From the NCBI GenBank assembly GCA_965219305.1, contig OZ244725.1, positions 1,116,001-1,180,000 of the forward strand: 64,000 nt of DNA. Direction: 5' to 3'. Source of the DNA: DATHTS01 sp965219305. Its GTDB lineage: Bacteria > Acidobacteriota > Blastocatellia > Pyrinomonadales > Pyrinomonadaceae. Below are positions 24,937 through 35,146 of this stretch, in pieces. The position numbers and the translations under genes were made by a program. The notes below the pieces were generated by a model. That model was not told where the DNA came from. It made no database searches and worked only from the letters and a program-made list of their open reading frames with translations. How positions within the stretch are numbered: position 1 is the stretch's first letter; each line of letters starts with the position of its first letter.

Positions 24937-27900
24937 CTAATAACTCGTCGGTGATTTTTTCATTAATTCTTTAAGCAGCCCGACGACTTTTTCAAACTCT
25001 TTTTCCATTGATTCAAATAAGTCTAAGACTTTCTCGCCGTTCCTGATATTTTTCTCGACTTCTTTGCATAAATTCGCCAAATGCTGCGCTCCGATGCTTC
25101 CGCTGCTTCCTTTTATGGCGTGCGCTTGTTCTTTGATTACTTCCGTGTTTTCTTCTTCGATTGCCTGCTTCAAACTTTGCAGTCTGTTTCCGGCATCGTT
25201 GATAAACAAATTCGACAATTCCGTTACGATGTCTTCGGAATCGGCTTCCTGAAATTCCCGGAAAGTTTCGAGAACGGTCAAATCTAAAGATTCGACTTCA
25301 TCAACTTGCGGCAAATCGTCATGTTTATCCGGCGAAATTGCCGGTTGTTCCGATATTGAATTTGAAATCCAATGATTTATCACCTGCGACAAATTTTCTA
25401 CCTTTACCGGTTTGGCGATATAGTCATCCATTCCTGCTTCGATACATTTTTCGCGTTCGCCCTGCATCGCGTTTGCAGTCATCGCAATAACAGGAATACG
25501 TTTTTTGCCTTTTTCAAAATCTCGAATTTTAGTCGTCGCCTCGTAGCCATCCATCACGGGCATCTGACAATCCATCAAAATTAATGAGAATTCACGATGT
25601 TTGATGACTTCGAGAGCTTCTAAACCGTTTGAAACTATATGTGTTCGGAAACCTAAACGCTCGATCTGTTGTTTGGCGACCTTTTGATTGACGACATTGT
25701 CTTCGGCAATCAAAATCGTCAGTTGTTCACCGCGTTTGTTTTCCTTTAACGAGTGCTGCGTTATCAACTGAATAGGCGGTTCGTCTTCGGCTTTTATTTC
25801 GGTCATAACGTCAACTGCTAAAGTTGAAATACAATCGAACAAATCGGACTGACGCACGGGTTTAATCAGATAAGCCTCGATTCCTTTTTTCCGTGCGGTT
25901 TTAGCGTGTCCGCGTTCGCCGAATGAGGGCATCAAGATCAATTTGACATCGCTGATTAACTCATCTTTTTTGATAAAATCCGCTAATTCAAACCCGTTCA
26001 TATCCGGCATCATCAGATCGAGAATCGCCAGATCAAACGGTTGATCATTTTCCACCGCTTCACGAAGTTTAATCAATCCCAGAATTCCGTTTTCGGCTTC
26101 TTCGGCATACAATCCCCAAGACGAGACCTGATGCATTAAAATTTTTCGGTTGGTTGCATTATCATCAACTATCAACACACGCAAATTTTGCAGATTTTTA
26201 ACGTGAACGATTTTGTTTATGCCGGTTGACTCGCTTTTTTCAAATTCTGCCGTGAAAGAAAAAGTTGAACCTTCACCGAAAACGCTTTCAACCCTGATTT
26301 CTCCTTTCATCATCTCGACCAACTGCCGCGAGATGGCAAGTCCTAATCCGGTTCCGCCGAATTTTCTGGTCATCGAGCCGTCGGCTTGGGTAAATGCCTG
26401 GAAAAGATAATCCTGCGCTTTAGGTTTGATTCCGATTCCCGTATCGCTGATGTTAAAACGCAGTTTGCATTTTTCGTCATTTTCGCTTTCTTTAACGACG
26501 CGGACGAAAACTTCGCCGTTTTCGGTAAATTTGACGGCGTTACCGATCAAATTATTCAGTATTTGCCGCAAACGTCCCGGATCACCGCGCAGATTTATGC
26601 TTATATCGGATTCGATTAACGACGCTATTTGGATATTTTTACGGCTTGCCTGTTCGCTAAAAATTTCGACTGCGCTTTCAACCGTATGGACGAGATCGAA
26701 ATCAATTGTTTCAAAACTCAATTTTCCGGCTTCGATCTTTGAAAAATCCAGAATGTCGTTAATGATTGTTAAAAGTCCATCGGCACTGCTTTTAATAATT
26801 TCGGCATTTTCGCGTTGTTCTTCATCCAATCTGCTGGAAAGCAAAAGATCGGTCATTCCGATAACGCCGTTCATCGGTGTGCGGATTTCGTGAGACATAT
26901 TTGCCAGAAATTCCGACTTCATCTTCGCCGATTCAAGGGCGGCATCGCGGGCGGCTTTTAAATCCGCCTGTAATTTTTTGATCTCGTTGATGTCTGAAAT
27001 AGTCGCCAAATGTCCTGAGAAGATTCCGTTTTCATCATATTGTTTGATAGCTCGCGCAATAACTTCCGTTTCTACTCCGTCTTCGGTCAAAAAACGGAAT
27101 TCGTAAGTTGTTTCTTCTTCGATTCTGGATTTTTCCGTCCAATCCTTTAAGATTTCTTGACGATCTTCCGGGTGAACCGCACTCGCCCAACCTTCGCCTT
27201 GAGCCTGCTCGACACTTAATCCCGTTATTTTACTCCAACGATCGTTGACAAAAACCACTCCGCCGTTTTGATCAGTTAAAACGATTCCGACGGGTGAATA
27301 TTCGAGCAGATTACGAAAACGGCGTTCGCTTTCGCTGAGAACTTTTTCCGCCTCTTTTTGAGCCGTAATATCGCGTGCGATTTTCGATATTCCGGTAATA
27401 TTTCCTTTTCCGTCTTTGATCGGCGAGAGTGTCAGCGAAACCGGAATTCTCGATCCGTCTTTTTTAATGCGAACCGTTTCAGTTTGTTTAACGGGTTTGC
27501 CTTCTTCGACACTTCCGCCAAAAGCCGCTTCTTCTTCGTTTGATTCGGGCGGATATAAAACCGAGACGGGCTGACCGATAACTTCATTTGCCTGATAACC
27601 GAATATCTTTTCCGCTCCGCGATTCCAGGTTTTAATAATGCCGTCCAGAGTTTTGCTGATAATTGCATCTTCGGACGATTCGATAATGGCGGCGGAACGG
27701 GCAAGTTCTTCCTGCATTTGCTTGCGTTCGGTAATCACTTCGGTAAAAAAGATTACGCCGCCGATTTCCCCGCTGTTATCGTGCCACGGATACATTTCCC
27801 AACGAAGCCAATCAATCGTTCCGTCCTCATTTACAGACGGTTCTTCTTCACGTTTGATAGTTTCGCCTTTCAGACCTCGCAAGTGAATATCCTTTCTTGC

Positions 27901-30210
27901 TTGGTCAATATGAGGAAATACTTCGTAATGATTAAGTCCGGTGATGTCTTGATCTTCGAGATCGTAGTCTCTCAACCAACGCTTGCTGATCATCACGTAA
28001 CGCATATCGTTGTCGAGCATAGCGACCGCCGCAGGTGTGTTTTCAACGAACAGGCGCATCCGCTCTTCGGATTCGCGGAGTGCGATCTCGGCACGTTTCG
28101 TTTCCGTTATATCGAAAGCGTGACCCAGAACGTATGGTTTTCCGTCCTTTTCGTAAACCGTGTTCGTGTATGACCAAGTTCGTTCTTCGCCCTGTTTTGT
28201 AAGAACGCGCATCGTGCCGCTGATGCCTCTGTTTGTTTCAACCTGCTCGACAAACTCATCGAATACAGCCTGTCTGTCGGGCGGAATAAATTCAATCAAA
28301 GATTTCCCGACCAATTCTTCCGGCTCATAACCGAGTGCCGCCGCCGCCGCCGGATTAACCGACAGCAGAATTCCGTCCAAAGTGTGTGTGGAAATCAAAC
28401 CAGGACTTTTTTCGATTAAATCGCGGTTATACTGTTCGCTCTTTCGCAGTGCTTTTTCCGCTTCCTGCTGTTTTGTAATATCAAAGGCGATAACGCCTAC
28501 CAGAGTATTTCCGTAACCGTCATAGACCGGAAATTTATATGTTTGCCAAGTTCGCAAAACTCCGTCCTGCGAAGGAACTTCCTGCGTATATTCCAGAATT
28601 TCACCCTTTGTTATAACTTTTGCATCTTTTTCACGGGTTTTTTGAACGAGTTCGTCATCCAAAAAGCTGAGATCTGTTATCTCTTCCGAATCGTTTACAC
28701 TTTTACCGAAGACTTGCTCCATCGTTTTATTCATAAAGAGATATTTCCCGCTGCCGTCCTTGAGATAGGAAATAGCAGGAGAATTATTCATAAACGTCTT
28801 GAAGCGTTCTTCAGCCACGCGAGCCTCTTCGGTTGCGCGTTTTTGTTCGGTAATATCGTTTCCGATACCGAGAAATCCGGTGATTTCTCCTTCTTCATTT
28901 TTTAATGCGGTAATAGAAAGGGTAATTGGAAAACGTGAACCGTCTTTCCGAATATAAGTCCATTCGCGTTCGTTGATTCTTTCTGTTCTCGATTTATGAA
29001 CAAAAACTTCAAATCCCGGCTCAAATTTTTGCCCCGTTTCATCGCTTAATTCTTTAGCGCGTTCAACTACTTCTTTTAAATCGTGCAGGATTCCCGGTGT
29101 GGTTTTTCCGACAACCGCTTCCGCCGTGTAGCCTAGATTCCTTTCGGCGGCTTCGTTAAATGAGATAATCGTCCCTTCCGTGTCGGTGGCGATTATCATA
29201 TAATTCGAACCGTTCAATAACGCCTTTTGGAAAGTGGTCGTGTCATAAAGAACTTTTTGAATTTGTTCGCGTTCACGAATTTCGTTCTCTAAAACTGCAT
29301 TTGCGTTCGTCGCCTGAAGTGCGCGGAAGCGTGCCTGCTGCGCGAGCCAAACCATCCACGCCAAAATTACGGAAAGCAGTATGCCGATTAATAGTGACCA
29401 ATTCTTGGCTGTAGAACCGAGGTTAGAAACCGTCTCCTGATTCGGCGTGATTCGCATAACCCAGGAAGTTCCGAAAAGATTTACAGTGTCCTGAGCGGTA
29501 AATTTTTCGACGGTTTTGTCAGATAAAACTGATTGAAAAATCGGTTTATCATTATCAAATAATTCAATCGAATAATTTTCTAAAGTATCCGGCGGCAAAC
29601 TGGATTCGACAAAATTCTTTATCTTGAAAATGCCCGCGATATAACCGCCAAAATCATCGCCGGAGTATAGCGGAACAAATACTAAAAAACCTTTTTCGCC
29701 CTGAACCAAATCTACGCTGTGGCTTAATGTCGTAATGTGTTCATCGCGGGCTTTTTCCATCGCCGCGCGACGATTTGTTTCTGATAACAAATTAAAATTT
29801 AACGCTTTTTCGTTTCCGATTTCAGGCATTACCCAACGTGAATATCCCGTTTCATCAATCCATTCGACCGCCTGATAACCTTCAAAATCCGTTACATAAC
29901 GGTTTGCATCCGAAGTCCATTCCGGTCGCGGAGTTCCGCGGCGCATTGACCACCTTTGAGCCATTCTCTCGAGTGCGCGCGCGTGATTCTTGATTTGCGT
30001 TTCGATATTATTTCCCAGATTTGAAGCATTAACCTGAACAACATTAGAAACTCTTTCATTGTCGTTAATTTGAAGTAAATACCAGACTAAAATAGTTGCC
30101 GAAAGCGCGATTATTCCGATAAATGCCGGGAGATATTTCATAGATTTATTTTTGAGGTTTGTCGGCGAATAATTTTCTCTTTTGTTTGTTGTTTGCTTTG
30201 CAGATTTCAT
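24937..30210 (-). CDS. Giant hybrid sensor histidine kinase (CHASE, six PAS, HisKA, HATPase, two REC, HPt)
   Basis: 1757 residues. TM1 lies about 26-46, followed by an extracytoplasmic CHASE-type sensor (about 60-255) and TM2 (about 273-295). Then come six PAS domains (about 330-1080) and HisKA with NMSHEIRTPMNG (His about 1106). HATPase follows, then REC1 (Asp about 1398 in AILDLMMP), REC2 (Asp about 1545 in LILMDCQMP) and an HPt domain (His about 1697 in AHAIKGSSGS). All phosphorelay residues are present, so the protein could run His-Asp-His internally and pass phosphate to a separate regulator, perhaps the PilZ-REC protein downstream. Stimulus unknown. Confidence 0.92.
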   Translation of the reverse strand: MKSAKQTTNKRENYSPTNLKNKSMKYLPAFIGIIALSATILVWYLLQINDNERVSNVVQVNASNLGNNIETQIKNHARALERMAQRWSMRRGTPRPEWTSDANRYVTDFEGYQAVEWIDETGYSRWVMPEIGNEKALNFNLLSETNRRAAMEKARDEHITTLSHSVDLVQGEKGFLVFVPLYSGDDFGGYIAGIFKIKNFVESSLPPDTLENYSIELFDNDKPIFQSVLSDKTVEKFTAQDTVNLFGTSWVMRITPNQETVSNLGSTAKNWSLLIGILLSVILAWMVWLAQQARFRALQATNANAVLENEIREREQIQKVLYDTTTFQKALLNGSNYMIIATDTEGTIISFNEAAERNLGYTAEAVVGKTTPGILHDLKEVVERAKELSDETGQKFEPGFEVFVHKSRTERINEREWTYIRKDGSRFPITLSITALKNEEGEITGFLGIGNDITEQKRATEEARVAEERFKTFMNNSPAISYLKDGSGKYLFMNKTMEQVFGKSVNDSEEITDLSFLDDELVQKTREKDAKVITKGEILEYTQEVPSQDGVLRTWQTYKFPVYDGYGNTLVGVIAFDITKQQEAEKALRKSEQYNRDLIEKSPGLISTHTLDGILLSVNPAAAAALGYEPEELVGKSLIEFIPPDRQAVFDEFVEQVETNRGISGTMRVLTKQGEERTWSYTNTVYEKDGKPYVLGHAFDITETKRAEIALRESEERMRLFVENTPAAVAMLDNDMRYVMISKRWLRDYDLEDQDITGLNHYEVFPHIDQARKDIHLRGLKGETIKREEEPSVNEDGTIDWLRWEMYPWHDNSGEIGGVIFFTEVITERKQMQEELARSAAIIESSEDAIISKTLDGIIKTWNRGAEKIFGYQANEVIGQPVSVLYPPESNEEEAAFGGSVEEGKPVKQTETVRIKKDGSRIPVSLTLSPIKDGKGNITGISKIARDITAQKEAEKVLSESERRFRNLLEYSPVGIVLTDQNGGVVFVNDRWSKITGLSVEQAQGEGWASAVHPEDRQEILKDWTEKSRIEEETTYEFRFLTEDGVETEVIARAIKQYDENGIFSGHLATISDINEIKKLQADLKAARDAALESAKMKSEFLANMSHEIRTPMNGVIGMTDLLLSSRLDEEQRENAEIIKSSADGLLTIINDILDFSKIEAGKLSFETIDFDLVHTVESAVEIFSEQASRKNIQIASLIESDISINLRGDPGRLRQILNNLIGNAVKFTENGEVFVRVVKESENDEKCKLRFNISDTGIGIKPKAQDYLFQAFTQADGSMTRKFGGTGLGLAISRQLVEMMKGEIRVESVFGEGSTFSFTAEFEKSESTGINKIVHVKNLQNLRVLIVDDNATNRKILMHQVSSWGLYAEEAENGILGLIKLREAVENDQPFDLAILDLMMPDMNGFELADFIKKDELISDVKLILMPSFGERGHAKTARKKGIEAYLIKPVRQSDLFDCISTLAVDVMTEIKAEDEPPIQLITQHSLKENKRGEQLTILIAEDNVVNQKVAKQQIERLGFRTHIVSNGLEALEVIKHREFSLILMDCQMPVMDGYEATTKIRDFEKGKKRIPVIAMTANAMQGEREKCIEAGMDDYIAKPVKVENLSQVINHWISNSISEQPAISPDKHDDLPQVDEVESLDLTVLETFREFQEADSEDIVTELSNLFINDAGNRLQSLKQAIEEENTEVIKEQAHAIKGSSGSIGAQHLANLCKEVEKNIRNGEKVLDLFESMEKEFEKVVGLLKELMKKSPTSY

Positions 30211-30534
30211 AGGAGTTTTATGAAAAAACTGAATTATATAATTTTAATAATTCTACGGAGAAAGAATTTGGGATTTCCGTAATATTTAGAAGTTTGATTT
30301 AAGATTCAAGCGATTGTAAAATTATCTGTTTTGAGTGAAAAAGTATGTTTAAGGCTTGTATTTATTAGCAAATCTGATTTCGACTTAAAATTACGATCCG
30401 GGAGATTTTCTCCACTCTATTAACTACAATACACTAAAGAGCAAAACTTGTCATTAATTTTGAGGACGACAAGTTTATAAAAATTAACTATGGTTGATAT
30501 TGTGATGAATTAATGTTGTTACCTAAATCACTCC

Positions 30535-30915
30535 TAATTTAAGAATTTCTCTTACCATTGAGACAACTAACAGATTTCGGTGTACGACTGAAATCCTCTG
30601 CCGTGTTCGATTGACCGCTTCTTTGACCTGCTCCAGATATTCTGCCTGGTTCCGTCTTCAAACCCGCAATGCTTTGCGCCTGGTATCAGTTCACCCAATT
30701 GTAAACAGTATTCCCACATCCTATCAAAATAGCGACCACTCCTAAGACAAGCGTATCTCGCTTTTTAATAAAACCATCTGACAGCGTTGCCGGAAACATT
30801 TGTCTTGCCATTACGATAACCGTTTTCCAATGCTCGACGTTGTTATTTAGTCAGTTTGATTACTTTTGTTTTACCCATTTTGCTTAATAGTCTAAACTAT
30901 TTCTGCACGATTACT
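30535..30915 (-). mobile_element. Decayed IS630-family transposase remnant
   Basis: Reading the minus strand from 30880 gives MGKTKVIKLTK-stop-QRRALENGYRNGK and, after a shift, RQRCQMVLLKS, matching the start of the intact IS630 transposase (LEKGYRNGQ and TRCQMVLLKSEG). Further on EAVNRTRQRISV matches KAVRKHRQRISI. Many stops and shifts are present. The right end (AGTAATCGTGCA, ending at 30915 before TA) resembles the intact element's ends. The left end is not found; the catalytic half is missing. Confidence 0.75.
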
Positions 30916-31018
30916 TATTTCAACTATTTGTTGGTTACAATTCAACCAGTATTTAGCAGAAATATCACAAACATTTTAACAGATTTGCAAAATCTAAATT
31001 CAGACAAAGATAAGGTTC

Positions 31019-31354
31019 GATCCCGCACTAGCCGGTTTGATTTTAGAAAACTTCGTCGTAACGGAGTTGAAAAAACAGCAGAGTTTGGCAGATACTCCCG
31101 TCGAGATCCTTCATTTCAGGACAAGCAACGATCAGGAAGTTGACATCGTGCTTGAGATGCCGAACGGCGAAATCGTCGGCATCGAAATAAAATCGGGAGC
31201 CAACGTCAGCGGTAGAGCATTTAAAGGATTAAAGATTTTGGAAGAATCAGCGGGCAAAAAGTTCAAACGCGGCATATTAATTTACGCGGGAGAAAAATCC
31301 GTTGCTTTCGCAGACAATATGTTTGCTGTTCCAATTCACACAATGTGGCAGTAA
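31019..31354 (+). pseudogene. C-terminal fragment of an AAA ATPase with DUF4143
   Basis: In frame the fragment reads DPALAGLILENFVVTELKKQ and continues to ..FAVPIHTMWQ. The conserved segments LILENFVVTEL, HFRTSNDQEVDIVLE and GIEIKSG are those of DUF4143, the nuclease-fold C-terminus of a bacterial AAA_14 ATPase family of about 380-450 residues. The ATPase part is missing; upstream sequence is IS remnant. No ribosome binding site or plausible start is seen, so this is a truncated gene. Confidence 0.75.
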
Positions 31355-31812
31355 ATCCTCTGGAAGACATCGCTGAAAAAATCGAAGATTTTATAATGCC
31401 GATAATTTTGAAGAAATTATCGGCATTGTAAAAGAACTTAATTCCAAAATGTATCATTGTCTCTCAAACGATGTGAGAATTACAATATGAGACACAATAA
31501 TAAGACAAGGTTTCGGCAGGGTCTTGTAAAATACACTTTCTGGTACTCCATGAAAGAGATTATTTTGAGTTTCTAAATTAAAAGAGTTGAATATAGACTT
31601 GATCGCTTTGGAATTAACTTCCTCTATTGATCCATTTCGAGGGGTTGGGCAAAGAACCCCTCTTTCGGTCTTCGAAATACTCGCGCATTTTTTCCAGTTG
31701 CATCGGCAGCGTACTTTAATCGTGGAGTTAATACTCTGGCGTAAATTCCGACTCGCATATTTTCACGACAAATAAAAATACGGAGTATTTTCAAATTGTA
31801 TAAACATCAACC
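31355..31812. other. Intergenic stretch without recognisable gene
   Basis: 458 bases. A minus-strand open segment around 31640-31710 reads MQLEKMREYFEDRKRG.., weakly like the start of a methyltransferase, but it is quickly interrupted and is not called. Possible 3' end of the AraC-type transcript; no clear terminator seen. Confidence 0.4.
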
Positions 31813-32730
31813 CTAATTAAACGATTTTCTGAATTCAAGCGGCGAGACTTTCGTTTTGCTTTTGAACAATTTAATGAACGACTGAGAATGCTCGAAGCCG
31901 AGACGGTAGGCGATTTCGCCGACTGATAAAGAAGTTGTCGTTAGTTGTTCTTTGGCTTTTTCGATCAGTTTTTCGTGAATGTGCTGCTGAGTATTTTGCC
32001 CCGTGAGATTTCTCAGCACATCGCTCAGATAATTCGGCGAGACGTTTAAGTTTTCGGCGACGAATTTAACTGTCGGCAGTCCGGTTTGCGATTCGTTTTG
32101 ACGGTTGAAATATTCGTTGAGCAGATTTTCCAGTTTGATTAAAATATCGTGACTGGCTTTTTGGCGCGTGATGAATTGGCGGTTGTAAAAACGGTTGCCG
32201 TAATTGAGCAGCAGTTCGATTTGCGAGACCATCACGCTCTGACTGAAATTATCAATATTCGAGCGGTATTCGCGCTCGATATTTTCGATGATATTCGTCA
32301 TCGTTGCTTCTTCGCTGTCCGATAAATGCAGAGCTTCATTGACCGCATAGCTGAAAAATCCGTAGTTTTTAATCGCGGCGGATAAGGAAGTATTCCATAA
32401 AAAGTCGGGATGAATCAGTAAAAGCCAGCCGGAAGGATTCGTATAATTTTCGCCGGTTTCGATGCCGAAAACCTGATTCGGCGACATAAAAAACATCACG
32501 CCGTCATCGAAATCGTATTCCTGCTGACCGTATTTATATTTGACGTTGTGCGCTCTTTTCAGCGAAATTGCGTAAAAATCCAACACCAAAGTCATCTGAG
32601 TTTTGTCCGGCACGGGCGCGACATCTTCGATATTAATCACGCTGATCAAAGGATGCGCGGGTTTCGGCAACCCGCGCAAACGATGAAATTCGCTGATCGT
32701 TTTAATTCTGTATGGTTTGAGATCGTTCAT
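31813..32730 (-). CDS. AraC-family transcriptional regulator
   Basis: 305 residues. The N-terminal cupin-like sensing half spans about 20-150 (DFDDGVMFFMSPNQVFGIE..). The C-terminal DNA-binding domain spans about 200-305, with two helix-turn-helix motifs: TVKFVAENLNVSPNYLSDVLR and SVGEIAYRLGFEHSQSFIKLFKSKTKVSP (here in two pieces, SVGEIAYRLGFEHSQ and FIKLFKSKTKVSP). It lies six bases after the NmrA-type gene on the same strand, so both are probably co-transcribed. Ligand unknown. Confidence 0.9.
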   Translation of the reverse strand: MNDLKPYRIKTISEFHRLRGLPKPAHPLISVINIEDVAPVPDKTQMTLVLDFYAISLKRAHNVKYKYGQQEYDFDDGVMFFMSPNQVFGIETGENYTNPSGWLLLIHPDFLWNTSLSAAIKNYGFFSYAVNEALHLSDSEEATMTNIIENIEREYRSNIDNFSQSVMVSQIELLLNYGNRFYNRQFITRQKASHDILIKLENLLNEYFNRQNESQTGLPTVKFVAENLNVSPNYLSDVLRNLTGQNTQQHIHEKLIEKAKEQLTTTSLSVGEIAYRLGFEHSQSFIKLFKSKTKVSPLEFRKSFN

Positions 32731-32736
32731 ACCGTT

Positions 32737-33638
32737 TTAATTTTCAGATTGCTGATTATACGCCGCCGCGAAATACTGCGCGAAATCTTTTAATTTTACT
32801 TTACCTAATTCCGGTCGGTGTCGGTAGTAATCTTCATAAAGCGCACCGCCGCGTCGGGCAGCGTTCATTTCCATAAACCCCTGCGCCGTCTGCGGATTCA
32901 TTCCGGCATTCAGTAAATTATTCAAAAATTCTTCATCAGAAATTTCCTGCCATTTAACATCTTTGCCGACCGCTTCGCCCAGAGTTTTGACGATTCGTTC
33001 GGCGAAACTTCATCGCTCGCAATGTAGAGAATTTCTTTGCCCGCAAAAGGTTTTTCCATTTCTTCGGCGATCACTGCGGCAATATCGAGCGGTGAAACCC
33101 ACGGTTCGCGTTCGTCGCCGCTGTAATTTGCGGCAACTGCGCCGATTGATTTGATGTTGTCAATAAAAGTAAAAAGATATGTGTAAAAACCGACCGGACG
33201 CATAAATTTAATCGCAGCGTCTTCGGGCAATTCCCGCAAAATGTTTTCGACGTTATGATGAAAACGCAGCAGACCAACGCCCGTGTCCGCGCCGATGCTG
33301 CTTAGATGAACGATGCGTTTAACACCTGATTTTTCGATGGCTTTTTTGTAATTGCGTCCGATCTGCGTGGTTGCTTCGACGGCATCAATGTTCGGATCAA
33401 AAAAAGCATCCGCCGCCAGCGTTTCCATCACATAGACGATGTCCGCGCCTTCAAACGTCGCCGCCAGAAAATCCGCGTTTTCCATCGTGCCGATCGCCGC
33501 ACTCGCGCCAATTTCTTCGATAGTTTTTCGCCTTTCGTCGCTGCTGCTGACAACCGTCACCTGATGACCTTTGGCGACCAACTTTTCGGTTAATGGTTTG
33601 CTGATATTTCCCAAAGAACCTGTTACTACTATTTTCAT
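32737..33638 (-). pseudogene. NmrA/SDR-type NAD(P)-binding oxidoreductase gene with a frameshift
   Basis: Start ATG at 33638 (GTGAGGAAG site upstream). The Rossmann motif is a TGSLGNISKP variant of TGxxGxxG at about 6-15, followed by LSSIGAD and a proline-rich substrate region (KFMRPVGFYTYLF). After ..YIASDEVS near 33005 one base seems missing; the next frame continues AERIVKTLGEAVGKDVKWQE and then ..MNPQTAQGFMEMNAARRGGA to the stop at 32737. The repaired protein has about 300 residues, the usual family length. Likely a redox-sensor or quinone-reductase-like enzyme next to its AraC regulator. Confidence 0.75.
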
Positions 33639-33780
33639 AAATACTTCCTCACAAATTTATTATTTCTGAAACATCACGTTTCATAATTCTAATGATATAT
33701 TTTTTTTGGCGAAAGAAATTAGCTGTATCAATGATTATTGTAGCCAAAAACGGGAATATTTCATTTATTGGCAGATAAAT

Positions 33781-33796
33781 TCACCAATTCTGGTGA
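33781..33796. promoter_or_regulatory. Candidate operator in the crp-like/NmrA divergent region
   Basis: A perfect inverted repeat TCACCA-ATTC-TGGTGA, 63 bases before the Crp/Fnr-type gene and about 142 before the divergent NmrA-type gene. Size and symmetry fit a dimeric regulator site; which protein binds is not shown. Confidence 0.4.
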
Positions 33797-33858
33797 GCTT
33801 CCTTGAATTTAACTGGGAAGCGGAAAAATCTTTTGACTTCGGTTAAAATCAAAAATCT

Positions 33859-34437
33859 ATGAGTCGGAACTTGATTGAGAAAATTCGCCGTTATATTAAA
33901 ATCAGCGAAGAAGAAGAGCGTTTTGTCAGCAGTGTTTTCAAGTTCAAACGACTTGCCAAAGGCGAACATTTTCTGCTTGCGGGCGATGTGTGCGGCGAGG
34001 CGGCGTTTATCGAAAGCGGCGTTTTCCGGTTTTATTTCAACACGGGCGAAAACGATCCGACTTATTATTTTGCGGCGGAACACGAATTTATTTGCGAATA
34101 TCCGAGTTTTCTCTCGCAGCGACCGTCAAACACCAACATTCAGGCACTCGAAGCGGCGGAAATCCGCGTAATCGGCTTTGATGATCTGCAAAGATTTTAT
34201 CAAAAAATTAATCTCGGTGAGCGTTTCGGCAGATTAATCGCGGAAGAAATTTTCGTTGATTCGATTGAACAGCTTGCCTCTTTTTATCAGGACAGACCGG
34301 CGGAAAGATACCGAAATTTCGTGCGGCGTTTTCCAAGACTCGTGCAGCGTCTTCCGCAATATTACATCGCTTCCTACGTCGGCATCAAACCGCAATCTCT
34401 GAGCCGCATCCGCCGACGTTTTCTTGCCGAAAAATAA
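33859..34437 (+). CDS. Crp/Fnr-family regulator
   Basis: 192 residues. About 20-125 is a cNMP-binding-type barrel (KGEHFLLAGDVCGEAAFIESGVFRFYF). About 150-190 is the helix-turn-helix RYRNFVRRFPRLVQRLPQYY followed by ASYVGIKPQSLSRIRRRFL. The glutamate-arginine pair needed for cAMP is not seen (YPSFLSQRPS in place of RT/S), so it may sense another signal. It is upstream of the DUF1772 gene (83-base gap), probably its regulator. Confidence 0.88.
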   Translation: MSRNLIEKIRRYIKISEEEERFVSSVFKFKRLAKGEHFLLAGDVCGEAAFIESGVFRFYFNTGENDPTYYFAAEHEFICEYPSFLSQRPSNTNIQALEAAEIRVIGFDDLQRFYQKINLGERFGRLIAEEIFVDSIEQLASFYQDRPAERYRNFVRRFPRLVQRLPQYYIASYVGIKPQSLSRIRRRFLAEK

Positions 34438-34520
34438 ACTTCAATAAACAACTTTTTATTAACCGAGGTGAATGAATCGTTCGCCTTTTTTTTGTAATGT
34501 TTGGTTGAAAGAGAAAATTT

Positions 34521-34988
34521 ATGAATGAAATAATAATCGTGTCGGCTCTGTTATGTGCATCATTGCTCGTCGGAAATGAGTTTGCCATCGGCGTGTTTAT
34601 CAATCCGCTGTTCGGTCGCTTGCCGGAAGTTCCGCAGGCTTACGCGACGAAGGAATCGGCGCGGATTTACGGCAAAGTGATGCCTTTCTGGATGATTACG
34701 AATTTTATTTTGTGTCTGTTGCTGACTTTTGTCGTCCCCGAAATTTATTCTGATGAGTGGTGGTTTTACCTGACAGCGACGAGTTTATTTGTTCTCGTTA
34801 CCGTTTTTAGTGTGATTTTTCCCGTGCCGATAAATACAAAAATCACCGATTGGAATCCGAACAATCTGCCGGACGACTGGCGCGAACTGCGGAAACGCTT
34901 TAACCAATATCATTTCGTCCGCATCTTTATGCTAATCATCGCACAGGTCAGTTTGATAATCGGAACAATTTTACATAGTTCTCAATAA
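34521..34988 (+). CDS. DUF1772-type membrane protein
   Basis: 155 residues with four hydrophobic helices (about 4-25, 55-74, 84-104 and 134-152). The loop INTKITDWNPNNLPDDWRELRKRF (read INTKITDWN, LPDDWRELRKRF) is typical of DUF1772/anthrone oxygenase-like proteins. Biochemical role in bacteria is not established. It follows the Crp/Fnr gene and ends before a bidirectional hairpin. Confidence 0.82.
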   Translation: MNEIIIVSALLCASLLVGNEFAIGVFINPLFGRLPEVPQAYATKESARIYGKVMPFWMITNFILCLLLTFVVPEIYSDEWWFYLTATSLFVLVTVFSVIFPVPINTKITDWNPNNLPDDWRELRKRFNQYHFVRIFMLIIAQVSLIIGTILHSSQ

Positions 34989-35056
34989 TTTGTTTATTCA
35001 AATCAATTTGTCATATTTAACTTAAGAATCTTTATATAAAACCTGAGTAATGAAAA

Positions 35057-35096
35057 AAAAGGAGAGTGCCAAGCAAAAAACTCACACTCTCCTTTT
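35057..35096. terminator. Bidirectional terminator
   Basis: AAAAGGAGAGTG and CACTCTCCTTTT form a perfect 12-bp stem around a 16-base loop, with A and T tracts either side. It separates convergent genes ending at 34988 and 35147. Confidence 0.85.
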
Positions 35097-35146
35097 CATT
35101 TGTTTTAGACCAGCAGGATTTAGTCATTTTAGAACGACTGCACGTT

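Noticed and set aside
31014..31030. tRNA T-arm-like sequence GGTTCGATCCCGC
   Set aside because: No pairing stem or other tRNA arms are present; the bases are part of the DUF4143 coding frame.
31587..31775. 62-codon frame in the intergenic stretch
   Set aside because: No ribosome binding site, odd composition and no recognisable motif.
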